DNA of 64,000 nt from Bacillus sp. X1(2014) (lineage in GTDB: Bacteria; Bacillota; Bacilli; Bacillales_B; DSM-18226): NCBI RefSeq assembly GCF_007678255.1, contig NZ_VEED01000007.1, forward strand, positions 1 to 64,000, written 5' to 3'. Shown here piece by piece: positions 26,064-34,769 of the stretch (the first letter of the stretch is position 1; each line of letters begins with the position of its first letter). The position numbers and the translations under genes were made by a program. The notes beneath the pieces are model-generated. The model had not been told where the DNA came from and did not search any database. It was given only the letters and a program-made list of their open reading frames with translations.

Positions 26064-27359
26064 TTAGATTGGAATAATTGACAATAGAACCGCAACTAAT
26101 ATCATCACTGCTGTTGATCCGCATGCCCATTTTAGAAAAGTACGCTGCAGATCGCCGAAATCTTCTCCAACCATACCAACTAATAAATAAGTGGACGGTA
26201 CTAAAGGGCTTAATAAATGAACTGGTAATCCTAATAGTGATGCTCTTCCAATCATTGCTGGATCAATTCCATACACACTTGCAGCTTTAGCAAGCAATGG
26301 GAGAACTCCATAATAAAAGGCATCATTGGACATAAAGAATGTAAATGGAGCACTGGCTATTGCTGTAATGAGTGCAAAATGGGAGCCTAGAGCATCGGGA
26401 ATATGAGTAATCATTGTATGTGCCATGGCATCCACCATTTTCGTTCCTGAAAGAATACCCGTAAAAATCCCTGCAGCAAATACCATCGAAACAACAGATA
26501 ATGCGTTATCCGCATAGTGCATGATTCGTTCTTTTTGTTCACTTATATTTGGATAATTAAGCGTAATCGCAATGGCAAAACCTATCATAAACAATACAGT
26601 AGAAGGCAGTAATTCTTGGATTAATGCAACTAAAAGTAGAATGGTTAATAGATAGTTTACAAGTATTAGTTTTGGACGTTTCAGATAAGCATCCTCAGAA
26701 GTAGCTGCCATCATAGCCATCGTGCTATAATCTATTTCTAAAACTCCAACACGTTTACGCTCTTTTCTACCAAGGCAGTATGCCATAAATAATACAAACA
26801 ACACGCCGCCGATCATACTAGGGATTACCGGTGTAAAGATATCCCCCATTTCAAGATGCAGTGCTGTCATTGCTCTAGCAGTAGGCCCTCCCCATGGAAG
26901 AAGGTTCATTACACCTGAAGAAGATACAGCAATTCCGGCAAGGACCAAAGGTCTCATACCAATGCGTTTATACAATGGAAGCATCGCTGAAATGGTGATC
27001 ATATATGTAGTCGTTCCGTCACCATCAAGGGAAATTATTAAGGCAAGTACTGCTGTTCCAATCGCTATTTTTACAGGATCCCCTTTTACTACTTTTAAGA
27101 TTGTCGAGATGATCGGATCAAATACGCCTGCATCAATCATAATTCCGAAAAAGAGAATAGCAAAAAGAATCATAATTCCTGTTGGTGCTACGCTTTTTAT
27201 CCCCTCAAGCGCCATTGGTCCCATTTCTTTTCCAAAACCACCAATTAACGCAAATACAACCGGCACCACCATTAATGCAATCATCGCTGATAGACGTCTT
27301 GTCATAATAAGTATCATAAAAATAAAAATCATTAAAAATCCTAAAATTGCCAGCATCAT
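26064..27359 (-). CDS. CitMHS-family citrate:divalent-metal carrier
   Basis: 431 residues with about 12 membrane segments, of the CitMHS family (B. subtilis CitM and CitH). Recognisable are LIISLDGDGTTTYMITISAMLP (about 108-129) and the LPWGGPTARA loop (about 153-162). It imports citrate complexed with a divalent ion; which ion cannot be read from sequence. A cre box lies in its promoter region and the CitST system lies just upstream, matching the known induction by citrate and repression by CcpA. Confidence 0.92.
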   Translation of the reverse strand: MMLAILGFLMIFIFMILIMTRRLSAMIALMVVPVVFALIGGFGKEMGPMALEGIKSVAPTGIMILFAILFFGIMIDAGVFDPIISTILKVVKGDPVKIAIGTAVLALIISLDGDGTTTYMITISAMLPLYKRIGMRPLVLAGIAVSSSGVMNLLPWGGPTARAMTALHLEMGDIFTPVIPSMIGGVLFVLFMAYCLGRKERKRVGVLEIDYSTMAMMAATSEDAYLKRPKLILVNYLLTILLLVALIQELLPSTVLFMIGFAIAITLNYPNISEQKERIMHYADNALSVVSMVFAAGIFTGILSGTKMVDAMAHTMITHIPDALGSHFALITAIASAPFTFFMSNDAFYYGVLPLLAKAASVYGIDPAMIGRASLLGLPVHLLSPLVPSTYLLVGMVGEDFGDLQRTFLKWACGSTAVMILVAVLLSIIPI

Positions 27360-27407
27360 TTTACCCCCTTTTGTTTGTAAATTAATAATAATCTAAATAT
27401 TCCAGAG

Positions 27408-27421
27408 TGAAAACGTTTCCA
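27408..27421. promoter_or_regulatory. cre box upstream of the citrate carrier gene
   Basis: TGAAAACGTTTCCA fits the CcpA consensus in all fixed positions and lies 49 bases upstream of the start codon, in the promoter zone. B. subtilis citM is likewise under CcpA. Confidence 0.75.
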
Positions 27422-27491
27422 AAATAAAGTTATTATCGTACATTATTCTATATTTTGTTCATTTAGTTCACGGCAATCTTAACATGCAAAA

Positions 27492-27511
27492 AGGATGCCA
27501 ATTAGCATCCT
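27492..27511 (-). terminator. Terminator of citST
   Basis: Stem AGGATGC-CAATTA-GCATCCT reaches into the citT stop codon; the minus strand continues TTTTTGC. It separates citST from the carrier gene. Confidence 0.85.
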
Positions 27512-28197
27512 CACTTAACCGAATAATATTTTCTTTCCGGCCTTCCAACAATTCCATACACCACTTCCGCTTTTGCCTCTTTTATGGAGGATAGATATTC
27601 TAGATATCTTCGTGCTGTAATTCGGGAAGCACCGATTTCCTTTCCCACTTCTTCAGCAGAAAGACCCTTTTCTTTAAATTGTAGTGCGTTTTTCACCTTT
27701 CCAAGGGTAATTTCATCAATTCCTTTAGGTAATCCTGTAGCCTTCCCCACCTTTTCAACCTTATTATTTCCGAACAAAAGGTCTACATAATTCTGGTCTA
27801 CGGCTTGTCCTGACGATAGAAGGGAGTATTTTTTTATATATTCTAAGATCACTTCGTCAAATCTTTCCCTATTTACAGGTTTAATTAAATAATTTTCTAC
27901 TCCGTAGCTTAGTGCTCTTTCAATGAAAATCTTATCAGTCGCAGCTGTGACCATAATGATACTTATTTTTGGGAAACGCTCTCGGATGATCGGAAGCAAA
28001 TCAGACCCAAGCATGTCTGGCATATAGACATCAAGAATCAGTAAGTCGGGATTTTTCTCCTGTAACAGTTCGAGTGTTTGTTCTCCATTTAATGACTTTC
28101 CAACCACTTCGATTTCTTTAAACTTATTTAAAAATTTCTCATGGATATCGGCTATTCTGAAATCATCTTCTGCAATTGCGACTTTTATCCTATTCAA
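27511..28197 (-). CDS. citT: Citrate-type response regulator CitT
   Basis: 228 residues: receiver domain (about 4-122; acidic pocket ED near 10-11, phospho-acceptor Asp in LLILDVYMPD near 56, Lys in YLIKPVN) and a C-terminal HTH (about 165-225) of the CitB/DcuR class. It should activate the adjacent carrier gene when citrate is sensed. The start is TTG, overlapping the citS stop (TTGA) with GAGGAGTGACAAAAC in front, so the pair is translationally coupled. Confidence 0.92.
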   Translation of the reverse strand: MNRIKVAIAEDDFRIADIHEKFLNKFKEIEVVGKSLNGEQTLELLQEKNPDLLILDVYMPDMLGSDLLPIIRERFPKISIIMVTAATDKIFIERALSYGVENYLIKPVNRERFDEVILEYIKKYSLLSSGQAVDQNYVDLLFGNNKVEKVGKATGLPKGIDEITLGKVKNALQFKEKGLSAEEVGKEIGASRITARRYLEYLSSIKEAKAEVVYGIVGRPERKYYSVK

Positions 28198-29825
28198 GTT
28201 TTGTCACTCCTCTCGAATTCCTTCGGCAGGTATACGGTAAAGACAGTTCCACTTTCCTGGGTACTCTGCACCTCAATCATACCATTCATTTCTAACACAG
28301 CATCCTCTGCATTGGAAAGACCAAATCCCCTCGGCTCGGCCCCTTCTTTAGATGTAAACCCTCTTGAAAATAGGAGTGGAATTTCTACATCCGTTATTCC
28401 TTTCCCATTATCCGCAATCTCAAATATGATATCACTGCCAATATCTGTAGCGAAGAATTTTACCGTAGGAGAATCCATACCATAGACAGCTTCAAAGGCA
28501 TTGTCAATTAAGTTTCCAAGAATCACAATTAAGTTCGAAAGCTTAAAATGGGGTGGCAATTCCTTTAAAAAGCTATCAGATACGATCTCAAACTTTATCT
28601 TCTTTTCGGAAGCCTTACCCAATTTTCCTAAAAGAATAGCTTGGACTTTCGTGTCTTTGATATGGTTAAAAACAATCGAATTCTGAAATTGCAACACCTG
28701 TGTTTCAGATTGGAGCATTTCAATTGCTTGTTTATTTTCTCCTAGCTGAAGCAGTCCTAATAACACATATAATTTATTGGTGTATTCATGTGTTTGTGCA
28801 CGAAGATCTTCCGAATAGCTATTTACTTCTGATAGGGTATTTAACATTTGTTCAATTTCGGTTTTATCTCGAAAAGAAGCGACCACTCCACTTATTTCAG
28901 CCCCTTCAAAGAGGGGAGTACAGTTGACAATAACAGTTTTATCTTTCCAGACCATTTCTTTATCAACTTGTGGATTTCCCGATTTTAAAACTTCATATAA
29001 ATAATCAGAAGGAAACAGCCCATCTACTTTTATATGCCGAACCGACCCATTTATTTGTAATAGTCTCTTTGCAGGCTGATTCATCATCGTGATGTATCCC
29101 TCTTTATCAATAGCTAAAATTCCTTCTTTCACTCCATGAAGCACAGCATTCTTTTCTTTATAAAGTGCTGCAATTTCAAACGGTTCTAGTCCCAGGGTAT
29201 CTTTGCGGATATTTTTTCCCAGCAGGATACTTCCAAATAGAGAAACCAAAAATGCAAATAGTGAAACAAGAAGTACCTTGGTAAGATTATTCATAATTTG
29301 CTGATGGATATCTTCAAGCAGAAATCCTACAGAAACGATTCCGATTACTTCACCCTTTTTGTTAAAAATAGGAGATTTACCTCTTATTGAAGGGCCAAGT
29401 GACCCCTTTGCCTTAGAGACATAATATTCCCCTTGCTTAATTGCCCTTTGGTTATCTCCGCCCTTCATTTTCTTTCCAATCATCGATGGTAAAGGATGCG
29501 AAAATCTTGTCCCCTCTTTGTTTCCGATGACAACAAACTCAGCACCGGTTTCTTTTCGAATCTTCTCTGCTAAGGGCTGTATTGTTTTGGATGGATCACT
29601 AGTTTGAAACGCAGAAATGATCGTAGGTATAAATGAAACCGTTTTTGAAATTTCCAGCGCCATCCTGCCCCTGTTTTCCTCTATTTGTTTACTTTCCATA
29701 TAACTGAAAAATACTGTAAGCAGAAGGATTAAAAATAGTCCTAGTAATAGAACGAGCCCAAATATTTTTATCTGCAGCGATATTTTTTTGGATTTCAGGC
29801 AGCATTCCCCCCTGTTGAACTTCAT
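28194..29825 (-). CDS. citS: Citrate/dicarboxylate sensor kinase CitS
   Basis: About 543 residues: transmembrane helix (about 20-42), periplasmic PAS-like sensor (about 45-170; VIGNKEGTRFSHPLPSMIGK), second helix (about 175-198), cytoplasmic PAS (about 220-320), then the CitA/DcuS kinase core with phospho-acceptor His in LRAQTHEYTNKLYVLLGLL and an HATPase (DNAFEA, ADNGKGI, GFGLSN). The start is uncertain. The ATG at 29825 has no ribosome binding site. AGGGGGG sits 8-9 bases before an in-frame CTG at 29798, which would begin just before the first membrane helix. Confidence 0.92.
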   Translation of the reverse strand: MKFNRGECCLKSKKISLQIKIFGLVLLLGLFLILLLTVFFSYMESKQIEENRGRMALEISKTVSFIPTIISAFQTSDPSKTIQPLAEKIRKETGAEFVVIGNKEGTRFSHPLPSMIGKKMKGGDNQRAIKQGEYYVSKAKGSLGPSIRGKSPIFNKKGEVIGIVSVGFLLEDIHQQIMNNLTKVLLVSLFAFLVSLFGSILLGKNIRKDTLGLEPFEIAALYKEKNAVLHGVKEGILAIDKEGYITMMNQPAKRLLQINGSVRHIKVDGLFPSDYLYEVLKSGNPQVDKEMVWKDKTVIVNCTPLFEGAEISGVVASFRDKTEIEQMLNTLSEVNSYSEDLRAQTHEYTNKLYVLLGLLQLGENKQAIEMLQSETQVLQFQNSIVFNHIKDTKVQAILLGKLGKASEKKIKFEIVSDSFLKELPPHFKLSNLIVILGNLIDNAFEAVYGMDSPTVKFFATDIGSDIIFEIADNGKGITDVEIPLLFSRGFTSKEGAEPRGFGLSNAEDAVLEMNGMIEVQSTQESGTVFTVYLPKEFERSDKT

Positions 29826-29901
29826 AGAATCGCACAAACTTCATTATATCCTTTTATAACTCAGAATTCTTTCTGGAAACATACCTTTTACTAAAAATAA
29901 A

Positions 29902-29928
29902 AAAGTACCCCTTCGAAAGAGGTACTTT
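29902..29928 (-). terminator. Terminator of the aldolase gene
   Basis: Stem AAAGTACC / GGTACTTT. The minus strand continues TTTTATTTTT. Confidence 0.85.
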
Positions 29929-29938
29929 GATTCATCAA

Positions 29939-30898
29939 CTATTTTAATGTAGTAGCCACTGTACTTTCAGGTGATGTTACTTTATCATAAAAATCTACGA
30001 ATTTATCTCGCTCAGCACTATCACGGTAAGCCATGGCCACACGTGGATGTTCATTCAGTACACCTGAAACCATATAGGGAATAATATAGCCCCACTCCCA
30101 CTTTTCACGCATTTCAAGCATGTGCTTCTCAATGACTCCAAGTACTGGTTTAATTTCATAGCTTGATTTTTGGATGTAGCTAACGAGAAGTTCAGTGTTA
30201 CAGTTGCCAGCTGCCCGTCCCATGCCATATACAGAAGAATCCAGGAAGGTAACCCCATTACGAAGTGCAGTTAAGGTATTGGCAAAGGCTAACTGCATAT
30301 TGTTATGTGTATGGATTCCCAGTTGTTTGTTCGGAATCATCTCTTTGAACTTTTTCACTTGATGCTCAATATCCACAGGATCTAAGCTGCCAAAGGAGTC
30401 AACGATATAGACAACATCGACAGGACTTTCCTTCACCAATTCGAATGCTTTAATCAGCTGTTGTTCAGGGACACTTGATAGTGCCATAATGTTAAGGGAA
30501 GTCTCATAACCCAAATCATGGAACATTTGAACAAGTTCTAAGCCCTTATCTACTTCACGGATATAGCAAGCCACTCGAATCATATCTAAAACACTTTGTT
30601 CACGTGGAAGAATATCATTGGGATCTACACGCCCAATATCTACTAAAGCTGATAGCTTGGTGAACTTTTTCACAGGGATAATTTCTTTCAAGAAGTTATC
30701 ATCTAGAAATCTCCATGGGTTGGGCTCGGTCGCGTTAAGAAGTTTAGGAGAATTTTTGTAACCAATCTCCATGTATTCAACACCTGAAGCACTTAGGCCT
30801 TCATACAAGTCCTGAACAAATTCGACACTGAAATCCCAATTGTTAACTAATCCTCCATCACGAATGGTACAGTCTAATATTTTACTACGGTGTTCCAT
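29939..30898 (-). CDS. DRE-TIM (HMGL-like) aldolase-domain protein
   Basis: 319 residues of the HMG-CoA lyase / 4-hydroxy-2-oxovalerate aldolase family. The N-terminal metal motif is ILDCTIRDGGLVNNWDFS (a D-C-T-I-R-D variant of the usual TLRDG), and the metal-binding HTHNNMQLAFAN (about 200) is intact. GMGRAAGNCNTE is the third family motif. True 4-hydroxy-2-oxovalerate aldolases pair with an acetaldehyde dehydrogenase, which is absent here. It could finish the tryptophan pathway, but the gene is unlinked and stands alone, so that is speculative. ATG after AGGGGGAAATACTATC. Confidence 0.82.
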   Translation of the reverse strand: MEHRSKILDCTIRDGGLVNNWDFSVEFVQDLYEGLSASGVEYMEIGYKNSPKLLNATEPNPWRFLDDNFLKEIIPVKKFTKLSALVDIGRVDPNDILPREQSVLDMIRVACYIREVDKGLELVQMFHDLGYETSLNIMALSSVPEQQLIKAFELVKESPVDVVYIVDSFGSLDPVDIEHQVKKFKEMIPNKQLGIHTHNNMQLAFANTLTALRNGVTFLDSSVYGMGRAAGNCNTELLVSYIQKSSYEIKPVLGVIEKHMLEMREKWEWGYIIPYMVSGVLNEHPRVAMAYRDSAERDKFVDFYDKVTSPESTVATTLK

Positions 30899-30981
30899 GA
30901 TAGTATTTCCCCCTGTAAATTTCACTTTTTCAATATTATTTCATACTTTTATACTTTTAAGTACTAAAATTTCTTATTGTG

Positions 30982-31011
30982 TTTATAACACGGTTTATCC
31001 GTAAGTGTCAA
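30982..31011 (-). promoter_or_regulatory. Sigma-A promoter of the aldolase gene
   Basis: On the minus strand TTGACA (31011-31006), an 18-base spacer and TATAAA (30987-30982). The spacer contains the inverted repeat ACGG-N5-CCGT, a possible operator. Confidence 0.65.
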
Positions 31012-31070
31012 CCTATTTTTCGGAAAATTCGTAAAACCGACGTATATTACGAAAACATTTGAATCTTATA

Positions 31071-32432
31071 TTATTTAAACATCTTCCCTGGATTTAATAT
31101 TCCAAGTGGATCAAACTGGTCCTTTATCATTTTCATTAGATGTATAGAACTAGCATGTTCTTTATATAGGTAGTCGATCTTCCCAAGCCCAATTCCATGT
31201 TCACCTGTCGCTGTTCCGCCACAATCAATCGCATAGTCTACAATTTTTTGATTTACAGTATGTGCCTTATCGGATTCAACGGGGTCATTAGGATCAATCA
31301 TAATTAATGCATGAAAGTTTCCATCCCCCACATGCCCTACGATGCCGCCAATCAAACCATACTTTTCAAGTAACGAACTTGCATGAGAAATGGCATCCGG
31401 AAGTTTAGATAATGGTACACACACGTCCGTACTCATATTTTTCTTCGCTGGATAACCATGTTTAAAGGCATATGCAAGGGTATGACGTGCCTCCCACAAC
31501 TTCGCTTTTTTCAAAGAGTCTGTTTCAAATTCAAACTGAGAACAACCCTCTAAATCTGCTAATTCTTTTGCAAATTTAACATCGGCCTTTATCCCTTCTT
31601 CATTTCCGTGGAACTCCATAAATAGAGTTGGCTGCTCAGGGTATTTCGTTTCGTTATGTATATTTACTTGTTTCATAGAACGAGCATCTACAAGTTCAAT
31701 ACGGGCTATGGGAATGCCTGATGAGACCATAGCATTCGCGGCCTTAATCGCATGATCGACAGAAGGAAAGACGGCTCTGCATGCAAGTGTCGCTTCCGGA
31801 ATTCCAAAAACTTTTAAAGTGATTTCAGTAAAAACTCCTAATGTTCCTTCTGAGCCAACAAATAAAGGTGTTAAATTATACCCTGAAGAAGATTTGGCTG
31901 CTAATCCGCCCAGGTTTACTATTTCTCCATTTGCTAAAACTACCTCAATACCTCTAACTACATCTTTCATGGCACCATATTTAACGGTGGTTGTCCCTGA
32001 GGCATTCGTACTCGTCATCCCGCCAATCGTCGCGTCTGCACCAGGATCAACTGGAAAAAAGAGACCATACTTTTTAAGTGCTTTATTTAATTGTTTTCGA
32101 GTCACACCTGGTTGTACCTTTACAAGTAGATCGTTCTCCCGTACTTCAATAATATGATTGATCAACTGAAAATCCATTGAGATCCCACCTGAAACTGGGA
32201 TTGGGTGGCCTTCAAGGCTAGAACCTACACCAAAAGGAACTACAGGTATATGATACTTGTATGCTATTTTCATAATCTCCGAAATCTCTTGCTTATTTTT
32301 TGGAAAAACTACAATATCTGGTTTCACAGGTTGATGATAGGATTCATCCTTGCTGTGATGTTCTAATATCGTTGGATTTTCACTGATTTGTTCTATTGGA
32401 AGCAGGTTTCTCAAAGCTTGTTTCCATTCCAA
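31071..32432 (-). CDS. FAD-linked D-lactate dehydrogenase (Dld/GlcD family)
   Basis: 453 residues. The N-terminal FAD-binding type 4 domain (about 35-215) shows PFGVGSSLEGHPIPVSGG and the GADATIGGMTSTNASGT pyrophosphate loop. The C-terminal FAD-oxidase domain ends with GEHGIGLGK and FDPLGILNPGKMF. This best fits quinone- or cytochrome-linked D-lactate dehydrogenases; glycolate oxidase subunit GlcD is the alternative, but no GlcE/GlcF gene is present. The start is TTG, 11 bases after GAGAGG. It appears monocistronic. Confidence 0.87.
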   Translation of the reverse strand: MEWKQALRNLLPIEQISENPTILEHHSKDESYHQPVKPDIVVFPKNKQEISEIMKIAYKYHIPVVPFGVGSSLEGHPIPVSGGISMDFQLINHIIEVRENDLLVKVQPGVTRKQLNKALKKYGLFFPVDPGADATIGGMTSTNASGTTTVKYGAMKDVVRGIEVVLANGEIVNLGGLAAKSSSGYNLTPLFVGSEGTLGVFTEITLKVFGIPEATLACRAVFPSVDHAIKAANAMVSSGIPIARIELVDARSMKQVNIHNETKYPEQPTLFMEFHGNEEGIKADVKFAKELADLEGCSQFEFETDSLKKAKLWEARHTLAYAFKHGYPAKKNMSTDVCVPLSKLPDAISHASSLLEKYGLIGGIVGHVGDGNFHALIMIDPNDPVESDKAHTVNQKIVDYAIDCGGTATGEHGIGLGKIDYLYKEHASSIHLMKMIKDQFDPLGILNPGKMFK

Positions 32433-32546
32433 GGGTTATACATCCTCTCTTTGTAAGTAATTATAAATCATTATTACTCTTTTATTCTTTTTTTACAAAC
32501 TATTCGCAATTTCCTGCCAACTCCTAACCTTTAGAACATGCAAAAA

Positions 32547-32575
32547 AGTCACCTAATAATATTAAATAGGTGACT
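32547..32575 (-). terminator. Terminator of the chitobiose PTS operon
   Basis: Perfect 9-bp stem AGTCACCTA / TAGGTGACT. The minus strand continues TTTTTTGC. It lies about 60 bases past the deacetylase stop. Confidence 0.85.
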
Positions 32576-32633
32576 ACAAGGTTCTTATTGAGACTATTCT
32601 ACTTATCGTCTTGATATATGTACATCAAACAGT

Positions 32634-33338
32634 TTACATTAAAATAATGCCTTTAGGTAATTTTACTGATGTCAGAATTTCTAACTCTGTTAATCTCTGA
32701 AAAGCATAGGATGACCCGTGTAATAGGTTATTATCTAGGTATGCCGGGTGACACATCACTTCCACAGTCATGCCATCTTTAAAACGTTCTTTCAACTTCG
32801 TAAAATAATTTGGTTTGACACCTTCACCATAGAAATCGAACAATGATACGTCTGAGAAAGAGTCCACACCATCAATGGGATCGAACCCATTCTTCCTTAC
32901 TGGCAGTTTGAATTTTGCTGATAATCTCTTAATCACTGGATTTAATTCTTTTAAGGTATGAACATGGTGATGGCTATCAAGATGAGTTGGTTTAAGTCCA
33001 GTACCGATAAATTGTTCGATCTGAGCAGTCCACTCTCTTTCCAGTTCATCTAATGAAATTACTGTAGGGTTAAATGTAGACAAGGATTTAAAATGACCAG
33101 TATCATCAACCAATGAAGGTACATTGTCAACTAATGGTTTCCCACATGTTAGGACAAGGTGAATCCCTACCCGTAAATTTGGATATTTTCTTGCCAATTG
33201 AATGGCATGTTCAGTCCCAGGCATGGTCATCATCATCGTGGTTGAATTTACAATCCCATACATATAACTGTCGATGATACCATGGTTTACACCATGGCTA
33301 AATCCAAAGTCGTCCGCGTTAACAATTAATTTAATCAT
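32634..33338 (-). CDS. chbG: ChbG/YdjC-family carbohydrate deacetylase
   Basis: 234 residues of the YdjC/ChbG family. The metal-binding motifs are NADDFGFSHGVNHGII (about 6-21) and HLDSHHHVHTLKE (about 118-130), and MCHPAY is the third. In E. coli ChbG removes an acetyl group from diacetylchitobiose-6-phosphate so that the GH4 enzyme can cut it. As the last gene of a PTS-GH4 operon, it argues that the operon handles chitobiose rather than only cellobiose. ATG after AAGGTGATTAAATC. Confidence 0.9.
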   Translation of the reverse strand: MIKLIVNADDFGFSHGVNHGIIDSYMYGIVNSTTMMMTMPGTEHAIQLARKYPNLRVGIHLVLTCGKPLVDNVPSLVDDTGHFKSLSTFNPTVISLDELEREWTAQIEQFIGTGLKPTHLDSHHHVHTLKELNPVIKRLSAKFKLPVRKNGFDPIDGVDSFSDVSLFDFYGEGVKPNYFTKLKERFKDGMTVEVMCHPAYLDNNLLHGSSYAFQRLTELEILTSVKLPKGIILM

Positions 33339-33416
33339 GATTTAATCACCTTAATGATTTTTTTGCAAAACACAAAGCATCATCCTAATGAGAAATATAG
33401 CTTTGTCATTCTTGAA

Positions 33417-34742
33417 TTATGGTTTGATCTTAATGAACTGAGGTAAATATTCCTTATGTGCTTCGAGCATTTCGTCCAAAATGACTTTTGCCACACGATC
33501 GCTTGGTACAAAAGGATTTATTGTCATGGCCAGTAACGCTGTTGCATAATCACCACTAATTGCCGCTTCAATCGCTACCCTTTCATATGATTTCACTTGT
33601 TGAACAAGTCCACGAACTTGTATCGGTAAATCGCCCACAGCAATAGGTTTCGGCCCATCCTTTGTAATGATACAGCTGAGTTCTACAGCGGAATCAAAAG
33701 GGAGACTTGAGATTGCTCCCCTATTTACGGTGTTTACTGCCTGGATGTCACGTTTGTCCGTATACATCGAGTGTATGAGCCTTACAGCTGCATCACTATA
33801 ATAGGCGCCGCCTCTCATTTCTAATTGAGGCGGCTTAATGGCTAAATTAGGGTCTCTATACAACTCAAATAGCTCGTCTTCTAGTTTTTTAACGACTTCA
33901 GCACGTGTCCCGCCTTCTTGATAATTTTTCAATTCTTTTTCAAGCATGTCCCCTGATTTATAATAGTAATTATGATACGGGCATGGAAAAACATCTAACG
34001 CTCGGAGGAACTCTGGCTCCCAACCCATGGCATGAATGTTTTGCATGGTAATGCTTTTCTCTGGATCATTAATTAAGTTAATCACCTGATCCTTAACCGA
34101 TACACCATCAACAAAAACATTTAATCCGTAAACCATGTGGTTTAATCCTGCAAAATCAATTCTAACTCTATGAGGTTTTACTCCTAATAGTTTTGCAACG
34201 CCCATTTCCATTCCAATAGGCACATTACACAAACCTACCACTCTATCAATATTACTAAAACGAAGGACAGCCTCTGTGACCATCCCGGCAGGATTTGTAA
34301 AGTTTATGAGCCAGGCATTCGGGCAAACCTCTTCCATTTCTCGGCAAATATCAAGAATGACTGGAATGGTCCTTAGTGCTTTAAATAAACCTCCAGGTCC
34401 ATTTGTTTCCTGGCCAAGTACACCGTGTTTCAATGGAATACTCTCATCCTTCATACGTGCTTCAAGCAAACCAACGCGAAATTGAGTGGTTACGAAATCC
34501 GCAGACTTTAACGCTTTTTTTCGGTCTAACGTCAAATAGATTTTAATTGGAACTCCTGCCTTTTCAACCATTCTTTTTGCAAGATCACCGACAATTTCGA
34601 GCTTTTCTTTGCCTTCTTCCACGTCGACCAACCATAATTCACGGACTGGCAATTCATTATAATATTTAATAAATCCCTCAATAAGTTCGGGGGTATAGCT
34701 CGATCCCCCGCCTATCGTTACGATTTTTAAACCGTCTTTCAT
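33417..34742 (-). CDS. 6-phospho-beta-glucosidase, GH4 (LicH/ChbF/CelF)
   Basis: 441 residues, the usual length for glycoside hydrolase family 4, which uses NAD+ and Mn2+ through an oxidation-elimination route. Seen are the NAD loop VTIGGGSSYTPELIEG (about 8-23), FINFTNPAGMVTEAV (about 147-161) and the VVGLCNVPIG block with the metal-ligand cysteine. It hydrolyses the phosphorylated disaccharide made by the PTS. It lies 27 bases after the IIC gene. ATG after AAGAGGTGTTTTAAA. Confidence 0.95.
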   Translation of the reverse strand: MKDGLKIVTIGGGSSYTPELIEGFIKYYNELPVRELWLVDVEEGKEKLEIVGDLAKRMVEKAGVPIKIYLTLDRKKALKSADFVTTQFRVGLLEARMKDESIPLKHGVLGQETNGPGGLFKALRTIPVILDICREMEEVCPNAWLINFTNPAGMVTEAVLRFSNIDRVVGLCNVPIGMEMGVAKLLGVKPHRVRIDFAGLNHMVYGLNVFVDGVSVKDQVINLINDPEKSITMQNIHAMGWEPEFLRALDVFPCPYHNYYYKSGDMLEKELKNYQEGGTRAEVVKKLEDELFELYRDPNLAIKPPQLEMRGGAYYSDAAVRLIHSMYTDKRDIQAVNTVNRGAISSLPFDSAVELSCIITKDGPKPIAVGDLPIQVRGLVQQVKSYERVAIEAAISGDYATALLAMTINPFVPSDRVAKVILDEMLEAHKEYLPQFIKIKP

Positions 34743-34769
34743 TTTAAAACACCTCTTGTTGAATTTTAT

